This document shows positions 44,094 through 52,444 of a stretch of 64,000 nt of DNA, one piece after another. Source of the DNA: DASVEE01 sp036380735 (lineage in GTDB: Bacteria > Acidobacteriota > Thermoanaerobaculia > Gp7-AA8). Position 1 is the stretch's first letter, and each line of letters opens with the position of its first letter. Location of the stretch: positions 62,001-126,000 of the forward strand of contig DASVEE010000031.1 in the NCBI GenBank assembly GCA_036380735.1, given 5' to 3'. The notes under the pieces are model-generated. The model had not been told where the DNA came from. It ran no database searches and saw only the letters and a program-made list of their open reading frames with translations. Both the position numbers and the translations under genes were made by a program.

Positions 44094-45219
44094 AGGCGTC
44101 GCGTTTCTCTGCGACCGCCGCGGCAGCATTCTGCGCGTCGTCTGGCAGACGCTCGACGTGCAGCTCTCCCCCTCTTTCTTCGCCTGCATCGACGCGAGGG
44201 GTCTCGACTCCGCGCACATGTTCTTCGACAGCGCGCTGGCGGGCGAGTTCTCACGCTCCGTCACGCTGCGGCTCTGCGGGCGCGAGGTGCAGTGCTACGC
44301 GATGCCGCTCGACGGCGAGATCGCCATGGTCGCGGTGACGGTGAGCGAGCGCGCCGCGGAGTTCGCCGACGTGGCCGCGGCGACCGCGCAGCACGATGCG
44401 TTTCGCCGCCTCGCCGACACCATCCGCACGAACGAATCGAGCTACGACCTGTGGGAAGAGGTCGGGCGCCTCAACAACGACCTCGTCACCGCGCAGCGCG
44501 AGCTCGCGCGCACCGTCGCCGAGCTGCAGCGCCTCAACGCCTACAAGAACGAGCTCCTCGGCGTCGCCGCGCACGACCTGCGCAATCCGCTCAACGCCAA
44601 CCTCGCCTTCATCAACTTCCTCCTCGAGGACTCCGAACAGTTCAGCGACGAGCACGTCCATCTGCTGACGCGCCTCCGCACGACCGCCTCCTTCATGCTG
44701 CGCCTCGTCGACGACGTCCTCACCTTCTCCGCCGTCGAAGCCGGCGTCGTGCGCATCAACGCCGAGGAGTCGAGCGTGGTGGAGCTGGTGACGGGAGTGG
44801 TCGACACCATGCGCATCGTCGCCGAGCGGCGCCACGTCGACATCCATCTCCACATCGACGATCCATCCCTGCCGCTGCTCATGCTCGACCGCGTGAAGAT
44901 CACGCAGTCCGTGCAGAACCTCGTCGCCAACGCGGTCAAGTATTCCCCCAGCGGCGCCACCGTACGCGTCCGCGTCCGCCGCGAGGCGGGCTACATCGCG
45001 ATCGCGGTGGAAGACCGCGGCCCCGGCATTCCGGCCGAGGAGTTGAAGGATCTGTTCAAACCCTTCACGCGCCTTTCGACGGCGCTGGCCACGACGGAAC
45101 GCAGCGTGGGACTGGGGCTGTCGATCACGAAACGCCTGATCGAAGCACACGGCGGAAAGATCGACGTGAACAGTGAGGTGGGCGTGGGATCCACCTTCAC
45201 GATCAAGCTGCCGGCGTGA
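44053..45219 (+). CDS. Cytoplasmic sensor histidine kinase
   Basis: A 388-residue kinase. Residues 1-105 form a PAS-like domain, followed by a coiled coil (LNNDLVTAQRELARTVAELQ); HisKA with His174 in VAAHDLRNPLN; ATPase with VQNLVANAVKYSPSG, DRGPGIP and SVGLGLSI. No membrane segment. The ATG at 44053 overlaps the cobalamin-sensor gene by 41 bases, an arrangement that argues for co-translation and a joint complex. Confidence 0.92.
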   Translation: MNASSSSTPSQQPEGVAFLCDRRGSILRVVWQTLDVQLSPSFFACIDARGLDSAHMFFDSALAGEFSRSVTLRLCGREVQCYAMPLDGEIAMVAVTVSERAAEFADVAAATAQHDAFRRLADTIRTNESSYDLWEEVGRLNNDLVTAQRELARTVAELQRLNAYKNELLGVAAHDLRNPLNANLAFINFLLEDSEQFSDEHVHLLTRLRTTASFMLRLVDDVLTFSAVEAGVVRINAEESSVVELVTGVVDTMRIVAERRHVDIHLHIDDPSLPLLMLDRVKITQSVQNLVANAVKYSPSGATVRVRVRREAGYIAIAVEDRGPGIPAEELKDLFKPFTRLSTALATTERSVGLGLSITKRLIEAHGGKIDVNSEVGVGSTFTIKLPA

Positions 45220-45237
45220 GGCAGGGCGTGAAGATTG

Positions 45238-45416
45238 CCTTGGGTGTGCGGGGAATGGGAAATAGGATGGGACCAATAGGACGAATGGGCCTGCGGACCC
45301 TGGGTGCCGTGGTTGCCTGCGGTTGCATTGCGGTTGTGCCCCGCGGCGCTGCCCTTGAAGTCCTATTCGTCCTATAGTCCTATTCGTCCTATTTGTCCTA
45401 TTCGTCCTATCGTCCG
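45238..45416. repeat. 9-nt GGAC array 14, compound inverted element
   Basis: Plus units 45255-45289, a GC-rich spacer, and six minus units 45361-45416, between convergent genes. The flank at 45238 and the spacer segment at 45298 repeat those of the element at 8239, with the spacer diverging afterwards. Confidence 0.88.
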
Positions 45417-45422
45417 CCCCAC

Positions 45423-46172
45423 CTAGTGCACCCTCAGCAACGCCACCTTCGTTTCCGTCCCACTCTGCCCCATGCCTGACCCCGTGCCGCTGGCCTCGTA
45501 GCGCACGCGCACCAGGCGGTCGCCGTGGCGGGCAAAGTGCCAGCTTCGCTTTTCCTTGAACTCGCCGCGAAGGATCAGGAACGACGCCTTCATCGACAGG
45601 GTGCGTTCCGCCGCCAGCGGCACCGCGTCGTCGGCCAGCCAGAGCGTCATGCGGTTCTCGCTCTCCGTGACCTTCCCCATGCGGATCTCGCCGTTGGCCG
45701 ATGGCCGGGGCGTGAGCTTCAGCACCACGACACGCACCGGCTTCCCCTGCCACGTGCCCCGCCCGTCCGAGAGCAGCTTCGCTCCGTCGAGCATCGAGAG
45801 CAGCGCTGGCCCCATGTCGAGGACCTCGGATGCATCGGTCGGCCCCACCTCATCGAGCGATCCGAGTGTCGGCGTCTGCGCTTTCGGATTCGCGAGCTGC
45901 GCTTTCTGCTCGGCGGCGATCTGATCGAGCACGTTGCGCGGCACGGTCACGCGGACGCCGTGCGTGTCGGAATCCAGCTCCACCGCGACGCCGCCGCGGA
46001 AGTTGGTGTTGGCGAAGCGGCCCTTCGACTCGCGGACGACCTTCACCTCATACGTGCCGCGGATCGGCTGCCGTCCCGTCATGCGGGTGAGGGCGGCGCG
46101 GATGTCGCCGAGCGCGTCGGCGTGGAGAACGGCGGGAATGAAAAAAATCAGCACCGCGGCGCGAATCGTCAT
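45423..46172 (-). CDS. Secreted protein, function unknown
   Basis: A 249-residue protein with signal peptide (MTIRAAVLIFFIPAVLHA). The mature part reads as beta-rich: GTYEVKVVRESKGR, GGVAVELDSDTHGVRVTVP, MTLWLADDAVPLAAERTL, and resembles exported proteins of unknown function that bind lipids or outer-membrane components, but I cannot assign a family. ATG 46172; TTG 46187 would add five residues. Divergent from feoB with 41 bases between. Confidence 0.6.
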   Translation of the reverse strand: MTIRAAVLIFFIPAVLHADALGDIRAALTRMTGRQPIRGTYEVKVVRESKGRFANTNFRGGVAVELDSDTHGVRVTVPRNVLDQIAAEQKAQLANPKAQTPTLGSLDEVGPTDASEVLDMGPALLSMLDGAKLLSDGRGTWQGKPVRVVVLKLTPRPSANGEIRMGKVTESENRMTLWLADDAVPLAAERTLSMKASFLILRGEFKEKRSWHFARHGDRLVRVRYEASGTGSGMGQSGTETKVALLRVH

Positions 46173-46213
46173 TGTGGAAATTCCCAAAAGGTGTCAACGT
46201 TCTTTTTGCGACT
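46173..46213. promoter_or_regulatory. Divergent promoter region with TGGAAATTCCCA
   Basis: This 41-base gap must hold both promoters. It contains TGGAAATTCCCA, an imperfect palindrome (46175-46186), and on the minus strand TTGACA. The palindrome could be a metal-regulator operator for feoB, but it does not match a Fur box I can recognise. Confidence 0.35.
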
Positions 46214-48265
46214 ATGTCTCAACTGGCGTTCCAACGGCTCGACACCCCGACGGAAACCGGCGAGCGGAAGTTACTGCTGATCGGGAACCCGAATGTCGGG
46301 AAATCTCTTCTCTTCGGCACGCTGACCAACCGCTACGTCACGGTTTCGAACTATCCCGGCACCACCGTGGAGCTGACGACCGCGAAGGCGACGGTTGCCG
46401 GTGCCCCCCGCATCGTCATCGATACGCCCGGAACGAACGGTTTGATTCCGCAGTCGGACGACGAGCGTGTGGCGCGCGATATCCTCATCGAATCCCCTAA
46501 TGCGGATGTCGTGCAGGTCGGCGACATGAACAACCCGCGGCGGACGCTGCTGTTGTCGCTGCAGATCGCCGAGCATGGCGTTCCCTTCACCCTCTGCCTC
46601 AACATGAGCGACGAGGCAAAGGAGCGCGATAACGAGCTCGACCCCGCCGCCATCTCCGCCACGCTCGGCGTACCGGTCGTCGCCACCTCCGCGCTCCGCA
46701 AGTGGAACCTCGAGAAGCTCAAGCGCGCCGCCATCGAGCCGTCGCGCGCGAAGTTCCAGGTCACCTACCCCGCCGCGATCGAGCAGGGCGTCGCCGCCAT
46801 CCTCGAAGTCCTCGGCGATCATCCGGTCGCCTCGCGCGGCGTCGCGCTCTCCATCCTCGCCGGCGACCAGACCCTCCGGCCGCACCTTCCGTCCGAATCG
46901 CTCGAACTGCTCGAGCGCATCCGCCACGACGTCGGCGTCGCACTCGCGCAGCCGGCCAGCGTCGTCATCGCCAACACCCGCGTCGCCGCCGTCGACCGCC
47001 TCCTCGGCTCCTCCGCGCAGACCGACGTGAAGGGCAACGGTTTCCGCGACTGGCTCGGCGTCATGACGATGCACCCACTCTGGGGCATCCCCTTCCTCCT
47101 CGGCGTCCTCTACCTGGCGTGGCTCTTCGTCGGCAACTTCGGCGCCGGGACCCTCGTCGACCTCCTCGAGACCAACGTCTTCAACGGCTTCCTCAACGTC
47201 TGGATCATCCGCGGGCTCGACGCCGTCACCAGCTTTCCCCACACGCACCTGCTCGAAGAGGGCGTCCTCGCCCCCGCCTACACCGTCAGCGGCCAACTCG
47301 GCGGAATGCAGCAGGTGGGGCGCTTCTTTCACGACCTCCTCGTCGGTCCGTACGGCGTCGTGACCATGGCGCTGACGTACGCCATCGCCATCGTCCTCCC
47401 CGTCGTCATCACGTTCTTCCTCTTCTTCGGCGTGCTCGAAGACTCGGGCTACCTGCCGCGCCTCGCGGTGATGCTCAACCGCATCTTCCGCAAGATGGGC
47501 CTCAACGGCAAAGCCGTCCTGCCGATGGTCCTCGGCCTCGGCTGCGACACGATGGCCACGCTGACGACGCGCATCCTCGAAACGAAGAAGGAAGCGACCA
47601 TCGTCACGCTCCTCCTCGCCCTGGGCGTCCCCTGCTCCGCGCAGCTCGGCGTGATCATGGCGATGCTCGGGCCGCTCGCGCCCGGGGCGACGCTGCTGTG
47701 GCTCAGCGTCACCGTCGGCACGATCTTCTTCGTCGGCCTCCTCGCCTCGAAAGTCGTCCCCGGACAGGCCGGCGACTTCATCCTCGAGATCCCGCCGGTG
47801 CGCGTGCCGAAGCTCTCCAACATCGCGATCAAGGTCCTGGCGCGCACCGAGTGGTACCTGAAGGAAGCGGTGCCGCTCTTCATCGTCGGCACACTGCTGC
47901 TCTACCTCCTCGACACGCTCAACCTCCTGAAGCGCATCCAGGACTTCTTCTCCCCAGCCATCGTCGCGGGGCTCGGGCTGCCGGCCGAAGCGACGAACGC
48001 CTTCCTCATCGGCTTCCTCCGCCGCGACTACGGCGCCGCGGGGCTGTTCGCGATGCAGAAGGATGGGCTGCTCAACGGCGTGCAGACGGTCGTGGCGCTG
48101 ACGACGATCACGCTGTTCATCCCCTGCATCGCCAACTTCCTCGTCATCCTCAAGGAGCGCGGGACGAAGGCCGGCATCATGATTGCCGTCTTCATCCTCG
48201 TCTACGCCTTCGGCATCGGCGCGGCCATGAACTACATGCTGCGCGCGTTTGGAGTGACGCTGTGA
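46214..48265 (+). CDS. feoB: Ferrous iron transporter FeoB
   Basis: A 683-residue inner-membrane Fe(II) transporter. N-terminal G domain: GNPNVGKS (24-31), YPGTTVE, DTPG (70-73), LNMSD for G4. The membrane part has two Gate-type halves; PMVLGLGCDTMATLTTRILE and ALGVPCSAQLGVI carry the conserved pore cysteines. It is shorter than E. coli FeoB (773). It overlaps the Cys-rich gene by four bases (GTGA). Confidence 0.95.
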   Translation: MSQLAFQRLDTPTETGERKLLLIGNPNVGKSLLFGTLTNRYVTVSNYPGTTVELTTAKATVAGAPRIVIDTPGTNGLIPQSDDERVARDILIESPNADVVQVGDMNNPRRTLLLSLQIAEHGVPFTLCLNMSDEAKERDNELDPAAISATLGVPVVATSALRKWNLEKLKRAAIEPSRAKFQVTYPAAIEQGVAAILEVLGDHPVASRGVALSILAGDQTLRPHLPSESLELLERIRHDVGVALAQPASVVIANTRVAAVDRLLGSSAQTDVKGNGFRDWLGVMTMHPLWGIPFLLGVLYLAWLFVGNFGAGTLVDLLETNVFNGFLNVWIIRGLDAVTSFPHTHLLEEGVLAPAYTVSGQLGGMQQVGRFFHDLLVGPYGVVTMALTYAIAIVLPVVITFFLFFGVLEDSGYLPRLAVMLNRIFRKMGLNGKAVLPMVLGLGCDTMATLTTRILETKKEATIVTLLLALGVPCSAQLGVIMAMLGPLAPGATLLWLSVTVGTIFFVGLLASKVVPGQAGDFILEIPPVRVPKLSNIAIKVLARTEWYLKEAVPLFIVGTLLLYLLDTLNLLKRIQDFFSPAIVAGLGLPAEATNAFLIGFLRRDYGAAGLFAMQKDGLLNGVQTVVALTTITLFIPCIANFLVILKERGTKAGIMIAVFILVYAFGIGAAMNYMLRAFGVTL

Positions 48266-48453
48266 TCTTCGAGTGCCCCCTCTGCAGCCTCGAGTTCGAA
48301 GACGCCATGTGCCATTCGGCATGTCCGATGGGCAAGGGCTGCGCGATGGTGCGCTGCCCCCGCTGCCAGTACGAATTTGTACAGGACGGCTCGGTCTCCG
48401 GCTGGTTCAAGAAGCTGTTCTCGAAGAAGCGCCGCCCGGAGCAGCATGCTTAG
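48262..48453 (+). CDS. Cys-rich small protein between feoB and feoA
   Basis: A 63-residue protein with seven cysteines: CPLC, CHSAC, KGC, and CPRC, then a basic tail (WFKKLFSKKRRP). Two CxxC knuckles suggest a zinc ribbon or an iron-sulfur site. GTG start within the feoB stop, and its own stop overlaps feoA by eight bases, so it is embedded in the Feo operon. It is not the winged-helix FeoC; a role in Feo regulation is inferred from position only. Confidence 0.75.
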   Translation: MIFECPLCSLEFEDAMCHSACPMGKGCAMVRCPRCQYEFVQDGSVSGWFKKLFSKKRRPEQHA

Positions 48454-48682
48454 CGACATCGTTCGCCTCGTCGAGCTCCCGATCGGCGGCAGCGGCGTGG
48501 TGACGTCGATCTCCGCGACGTCGGAAGCGCGCCTCAACCGCCTGGCCGCCTACGGCATCGTCCCCGGCTCCACGGTGCGCCTGGTGGCCCGCCGCCCCAG
48601 CGTCGTGCTGGCCTGCGGCCACACCAGCATCGCCGTGGAAGATGAGATCGGCCGCGAAATCTACGTGCGTCCCGGCAAATAG
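48446..48682 (+). CDS. feoA: FeoA SH3-like protein
   Basis: A 78-residue FeoA: LVELPIGGSGVVTSISAT, RLNRLAAYGIVPGSTVRLVAR, TSIAVEDEIGREIYV are the SH3-barrel signature. It binds and supports FeoB. Translationally overlapped with the Cys-rich gene. Confidence 0.92.
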   Translation: MLSDIVRLVELPIGGSGVVTSISATSEARLNRLAAYGIVPGSTVRLVARRPSVVLACGHTSIAVEDEIGREIYVRPGK

Positions 48683-48686
48683 GAGC

Positions 48687-49340
48687 TCACCTGGCGCGCA
48701 ACTGCCGCAACGACAAAATGTGCAGCGTCAGCGCCAGCGGAATCAGAAACCCCGGCAGCCACACGTAGGGAAAGTACGCAATGAACGTGTTCGGCGGCTC
48801 GGTCATGAAGTAGCGGAACGGCGTCGGCGCGGAAAACAGCCCGTGCAAGACCACGTTGAGCAGCAGCGCCAGCCCCAGCACGTTGAACGCAATCCCGATG
48901 CGGCGGTGCCGCGCCGCGACGAGCGCCACCGGGATCGCCAGCACGCCCGTCAGCAGATCCCAGTTGCGGCCGTGGAGCGTCATCAACTCCGGCAGCAACC
49001 GCGCCTGCCACAGCACGTACAGCACCGCCTCCACGACGATGCGGAACGCTTGCGGCGCGATGAGCCACGACACCGGCAGCCGCTCCAGATAGCGCAGCCG
49101 GAACCCGACGAGGAACGCCGCCAGCAGCGACGGCACGATGGCCACCGCCATCCGCGGCGGCATTGAATCGAAGTCGAGAAAGTACGCCTCCGTCGCCAGC
49201 GTCGCCAGGAAGACGAGCCAGCCGAAGAGCAGCACCGCGACGACGATGAGCGTGCGCGTCGACCGCGTCAGCCGGACGACGCCGAGGAGCGTGAGCGCGG
49301 CCATGAGGGCGGTGAGGGCGAGGAAGATGATGCTGACCAT
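48687..49340 (-). CDS. Polytopic membrane protein, function unknown
   Basis: A 217-residue protein with about six to seven transmembrane helices and conserved-looking loops (RYLERLPVSWLIAPQAFRIVVEAVLY; LHGRNWDLLTG), quoted in parts. I recognise it as a common unnamed bacterial family but no function. ATG 49340 lies ten bases after TACGAT; an upstream ATG at 49352 overlaps that box. Confidence 0.65.
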   Translation of the reverse strand: MVSIIFLALTALMAALTLLGVVRLTRSTRTLIVVAVLLFGWLVFLATLATEAYFLDFDSMPPRMAVAIVPSLLAAFLVGFRLRYLERLPVSWLIAPQAFRIVVEAVLYVLWQARLLPELMTLHGRNWDLLTGVLAIPVALVAARHRRIGIAFNVLGLALLLNVVLHGLFSAPTPFRYFMTEPPNTFIAYFPYVWLPGFLIPLALTLHILSLRQLRAR

Positions 49341-49378
49341 TGGCGCACGCATCGTAGCGCGATACTCTCGCGCGCCGC

Positions 49379-50299
49379 ATGACCGAGACGCCGTTCCTCA
49401 CCTTCACCCGAGCCGACTGGTCCCGCCTCCGCGGCGAGACGCCGATGACCCTCTCGTCGAAGGATCTCGACGAGCTGAAAGGGATCGTCGAGACGCTGTC
49501 GGTCAACGAGGTCGAGGAGGTGTACCTCCCCCTCTCGCGCCTGCTCAACCTGCACATCGCCGCCGTGCAGGACCTGCATCGCGTCACCAGCCGGTTCGTC
49601 GGCTCGCTCGCGCCGCGCGTGCCGTACGTCATCGCCATCGCCGGCAGCGTCTCCGTCGGCAAGAGCACCACCTCACGCGTCCTGCGCACGCTCCTCGCGC
49701 GGTGGCCGGATCATCCGCGCGTCGGCCTCGTGACCACGGACGGCTTCCTCTACCCGAACCGCATCCTCGAAGAGCGCGGCCTCATGCACCGCAAAGGCTT
49801 TCCCGAGTCGTACGACCGCCAGCGGCTGATCCGCTTCGTGGCCGACCTCAAGTCCGGCTCCTCACCACTGCGCGTGCCGGTCTACTCCCACCTGCAGTAC
49901 GACATCGTGCCGGACGAGGAGCTCGTCATCGACGCTCCCGACATCGTCATCCTCGAAGGGCTGAACGTGCTGCAGAGCGGCACCGAGCACACGCTCTTCG
50001 TCTCCGACTTTGTCGATTTCTCCATCTACGTCGACGCCGCTGAAGAAGACCTGGAGACCTGGTTCCTCGCCCGCTTCCGCCACCTCCGCGAGACCGCCTT
50101 CCGCGACCCGCAGTCGTTCTTCCGCGCCTACGCCGAGCTGGGGGAAGAGGATGCCGTCGCCAAAGCACGCGACATCTGGCGCCGCATCAACCTGGCCAAC
50201 CTCCGCGAGAACATCCTGCCCACGCGCGAACGCGCCCGGCTGGTGCTGGAAAAAGGCGCCGGCCACGCGATCAACCGCGTGCTGATGCGCAGGCTGTAG
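49379..50299 (+). CDS. coaA: Pantothenate kinase, type I
   Basis: A 306-residue kinase for the first step of CoA synthesis. P-loop GSVSVGKS (89-96), VTTDGFLYPN, GFPESYD, and YSHLQYDIVPDE (substrate lid) are diagnostic for CoaA. Length matches E. coli (316). GATACTCT lies about ten bases before the ATG. Confidence 0.95.
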   Translation: MTETPFLTFTRADWSRLRGETPMTLSSKDLDELKGIVETLSVNEVEEVYLPLSRLLNLHIAAVQDLHRVTSRFVGSLAPRVPYVIAIAGSVSVGKSTTSRVLRTLLARWPDHPRVGLVTTDGFLYPNRILEERGLMHRKGFPESYDRQRLIRFVADLKSGSSPLRVPVYSHLQYDIVPDEELVIDAPDIVILEGLNVLQSGTEHTLFVSDFVDFSIYVDAAEEDLETWFLARFRHLRETAFRDPQSFFRAYAELGEEDAVAKARDIWRRINLANLRENILPTRERARLVLEKGAGHAINRVLMRRL

Positions 50300-50304
50300 G
50301 CCGG

Positions 50305-50343
50305 GGGGAAGATGGGACCTATGGAGAAAGGACCCATGGGACT
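50305..50343. repeat. 9-nt GGAC array 15 (short)
   Basis: Plus units downstream of coaA, with a degenerate inverted end. Confidence 0.65.
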
Positions 50344-50398
50344 CGCCCAACCGTCAGGAAGATTCCGTGATGGATTGGCTTCAGCAGCCGCGGTTCGC

Positions 50399-50404
50399 TA
50401 TCCT
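50399..50404 (+). promoter_or_regulatory. -10 box of toxin-antitoxin operon
   Basis: TATCCT six bases before the antitoxin ATG at 50411; leaderless arrangement. Confidence 0.5.
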
Positions 50405-50410
50405 GCTGAG

Positions 50411-50623
50411 ATGACAGTACAGGTCGACCTTCCGGATGAACTGGCGGCCCGGATCGACGAAGTCGCCGACGATCGCGCCGCCTTCGTCACCGAAGCCGTA
50501 CGCCGCCTGCTCCGCGAATCGCCGGATGGACAGCGATACGATGAAGTCGCGCGCATCGATGCGATCGCCGACGAGTTGAACCGCGAAGCCGAGGATGTCC
50601 TGGAGTATCAGGTCATCCGGTGA
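50411..50623 (+). CDS. Ribbon-helix-helix antitoxin
   Basis: A 70-residue antitoxin. TVQVDLPDELAARIDEVADD and RAAFVTEAVRRLLRE form the RHH DNA-binding dimer; the C-terminal DELNREAEDVLEYQ should bind the toxin. First gene of a MazEF-like pair, ATGA-type overlap (4 bases). Confidence 0.85.
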   Translation: MTVQVDLPDELAARIDEVADDRAAFVTEAVRRLLRESPDGQRYDEVARIDAIADELNREAEDVLEYQVIR

Positions 50624-50949
50624 GACGCGGCGAGCTATATCGGGTGCGGCATCCGTCGGGCGGCGACCCGAAGAAGTCGCGAGTGTTCGTGATCGTCGGC
50701 CGACAGGCAGTGATCGACTCCCGTTTCTGGAGCGTCACCTGCGCACCCGTCTACTCCGCGCGGCATGGCCTCTCCTCCCAGGTGAACGTCGGCCTCGAAG
50801 AAGGACTGAAACACGACAGCGCCATCCACTGTGACGAGTTGGTCAGCCTTCCGAAGAGCGTACTCACGGACTACGTGGGAAGTCTGTCTACGGGCAAAAT
50901 CACGGAACTCAACCGCGCCCTGACCATCGCGCTGGCACTGCACGAATAG
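50620..50949 (+). CDS. MazF/PemK-family endoribonuclease toxin
   Basis: A 109-residue SH3-like toxin that cleaves mRNA. MRRGELYRVRHPSGGDPKKSR opens the family pattern (RGExxxVxxP), followed by RVFVIVGRQAVID, HCDELVSLPKSVLTDYVGSL and a C-terminal helix. GTG start at 50620. Confidence 0.85.
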   Translation: MRRGELYRVRHPSGGDPKKSRVFVIVGRQAVIDSRFWSVTCAPVYSARHGLSSQVNVGLEEGLKHDSAIHCDELVSLPKSVLTDYVGSLSTGKITELNRALTIALALHE

Positions 50950-50969
50950 TCCGACGAAGTCGGCCGTGT

Positions 50970-50993
50970 TGTTCGTCCGATTCGTCCTATTCC
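50970..50993. repeat. 9-nt GGAC array 16 (short)
   Basis: Two minus-oriented units between the convergent toxin and DUF5996 genes. Confidence 0.55.
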
Positions 50994-51898
50994 GGTTTCT
51001 CCAGCGCCGCACGGTCCCATCCACCGCTAACCGCGGCCGCGTCATACGTGGAATCCAGAAAGTCCATCAGCGCCCCATCCGGTGACTCCGCCGTGCGCAC
51101 CTTTTCGTACGGCAGCACGAATTCGCGCAGGTCGTTGCTGTAGAACGCGCCCGCCGGACGCACGGGGAACGCCCCGTAGCCCGCGGGTTCGGGGTACGCG
51201 TACGAGTAATACGCCGGCTCGTCGATCGCGCCGCCGCCGGGCCACCAGCCGGCGCTCGACACCTCGTGCGAGTATGCCTCGGTCGTGATCACGTCCGCCA
51301 CGCCGGGCGCGCCGGGATGCCGCGGCGCGGTGCGGCCGGAGAAGCGTGTCACCGCGAGGTCGAACGAGCCCCAGAAGAAATGCACCGGGCTGCACTTGCC
51401 GATGAACTTCGAGCGGAACTGCTGGAGCACGCGCTCCGAATGCCGCAGCACGTGCCAGAAGCGATGCACCGCCTCGGCGTCGTACGAGGCGTGGTGCGTG
51501 TCTTCCTCGAACGGCGTCGTGTCCTCGACCTCCACCGGCGTCGTGTAGATCTTCACCTCGAGGCCGAGCGCGAGCAGCGCGTCCATCACCTCGCGGTAAA
51601 ACTCGGCCACGCTCTTCGGCGTCAGCGCGATCGTGCGCACGCCGCCGTCGCTCGTCGCGATGTCGAGCTTGTGCGCGAGGAAGTCGAAGTCGATGTGGAA
51701 CGTGCGCGGGCCGCACGGAATCGGCGACGTGGTGAGCCCCCGCGTGGAGACGTACAGCGGCACGTGCCACCAGTGATTCACCTTCGGCGACAGCGTCATG
51801 CGGATCTTGCCGGCGAGCTGCGTCCAGCGGTGCAGCGTCAGCAGCGTCGGTTTCCAGTCATCCAGCGGCAGCGAGGGCCAGTGCTCGTGTTGGGTCAT
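50987..51898 (-). CDS. DUF5996 family protein
   Basis: A 303-residue soluble protein of DUF5996: WPSLPLDDWKPTLLTLHRW, KVNHWWHVPLYVSTRGLTT, FHIDFDFLAHKL, HFFWGSFDLAVTRFSGR and AYYSYAYPEP are characteristic. No activity is known. Its ATG overlaps the upstream acetyltransferase stop by four bases. Confidence 0.85.
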   Translation of the reverse strand: MTQHEHWPSLPLDDWKPTLLTLHRWTQLAGKIRMTLSPKVNHWWHVPLYVSTRGLTTSPIPCGPRTFHIDFDFLAHKLDIATSDGGVRTIALTPKSVAEFYREVMDALLALGLEVKIYTTPVEVEDTTPFEEDTHHASYDAEAVHRFWHVLRHSERVLQQFRSKFIGKCSPVHFFWGSFDLAVTRFSGRTAPRHPGAPGVADVITTEAYSHEVSSAGWWPGGGAIDEPAYYSYAYPEPAGYGAFPVRPAGAFYSNDLREFVLPYEKVRTAESPDGALMDFLDSTYDAAAVSGGWDRAALEKPE

Positions 51899-52392
51899 TT
51901 CTTCTCCACGCGGAACGACTGCCGGAGGAAGTCGGGCCAGCACTGCTCACGATACTCCGCGATCGAGGCAATGACACCGCGCCAGAAGCGGATCGCCGCC
52001 TCGTTGCGCGGCAGTTCATACAATTCCCACACGCCGTCGAACGCCGCGAAGACCGCTTTCGCCGCGCGCGTGCCGATGCCGCTGCGCCGATGGGCGCGCA
52101 GGATGAAAAACTCCGACAGCCGCTGATCGCAGTCGGACGAGCGCCACGGATACGGCTTCCGCCCCACGAGCGCAAAGCCGACGCGCACGCCTTCCTCGCA
52201 GATCACCAGCGGGTACGCCCCCGCTTCGCTGAACCACGACGGCAGATAGTCGGGCTCCCATTCGCCGCGGTCGTTGAGGACGTACATGTCGCGGCTATAT
52301 TCGGAGAGGTCGTGCAGGTAGAGCGGATAGACGTTGCGCAGCCACGCCGCATCGACTTCCGATTCGCGGGCATTCACCAGCTCGATCGTCAT
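51895..52392 (-). CDS. GNAT-family acetyltransferase
   Basis: A 165-residue GNAT. FALVGRKPY, LSEFFILRAHRRSGIGTRAAKAVF (acetyl-CoA loop RRxGIG) and AIRFWRGVI are the core motifs. Substrate unknown. First gene of a pair with DUF5996. Confidence 0.85.
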   Translation of the reverse strand: MTIELVNARESEVDAAWLRNVYPLYLHDLSEYSRDMYVLNDRGEWEPDYLPSWFSEAGAYPLVICEEGVRVGFALVGRKPYPWRSSDCDQRLSEFFILRAHRRSGIGTRAAKAVFAAFDGVWELYELPRNEAAIRFWRGVIASIAEYREQCWPDFLRQSFRVEKK

Positions 52393-52444
52393 GCGGTTTC
52401 CATACTGTCACGGGACCAAACGTCACGAACAGGCCCTGCGCGTC

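Noticed and set aside
46271..48322. Very long antisense ORFs, for example opposite feoB and opposite the S9 peptidase (56688-58913)
   Set aside because: High GC at third codon positions keeps the antisense frame open; their composition is low-complexity Arg/Asp/Val and they match no family.
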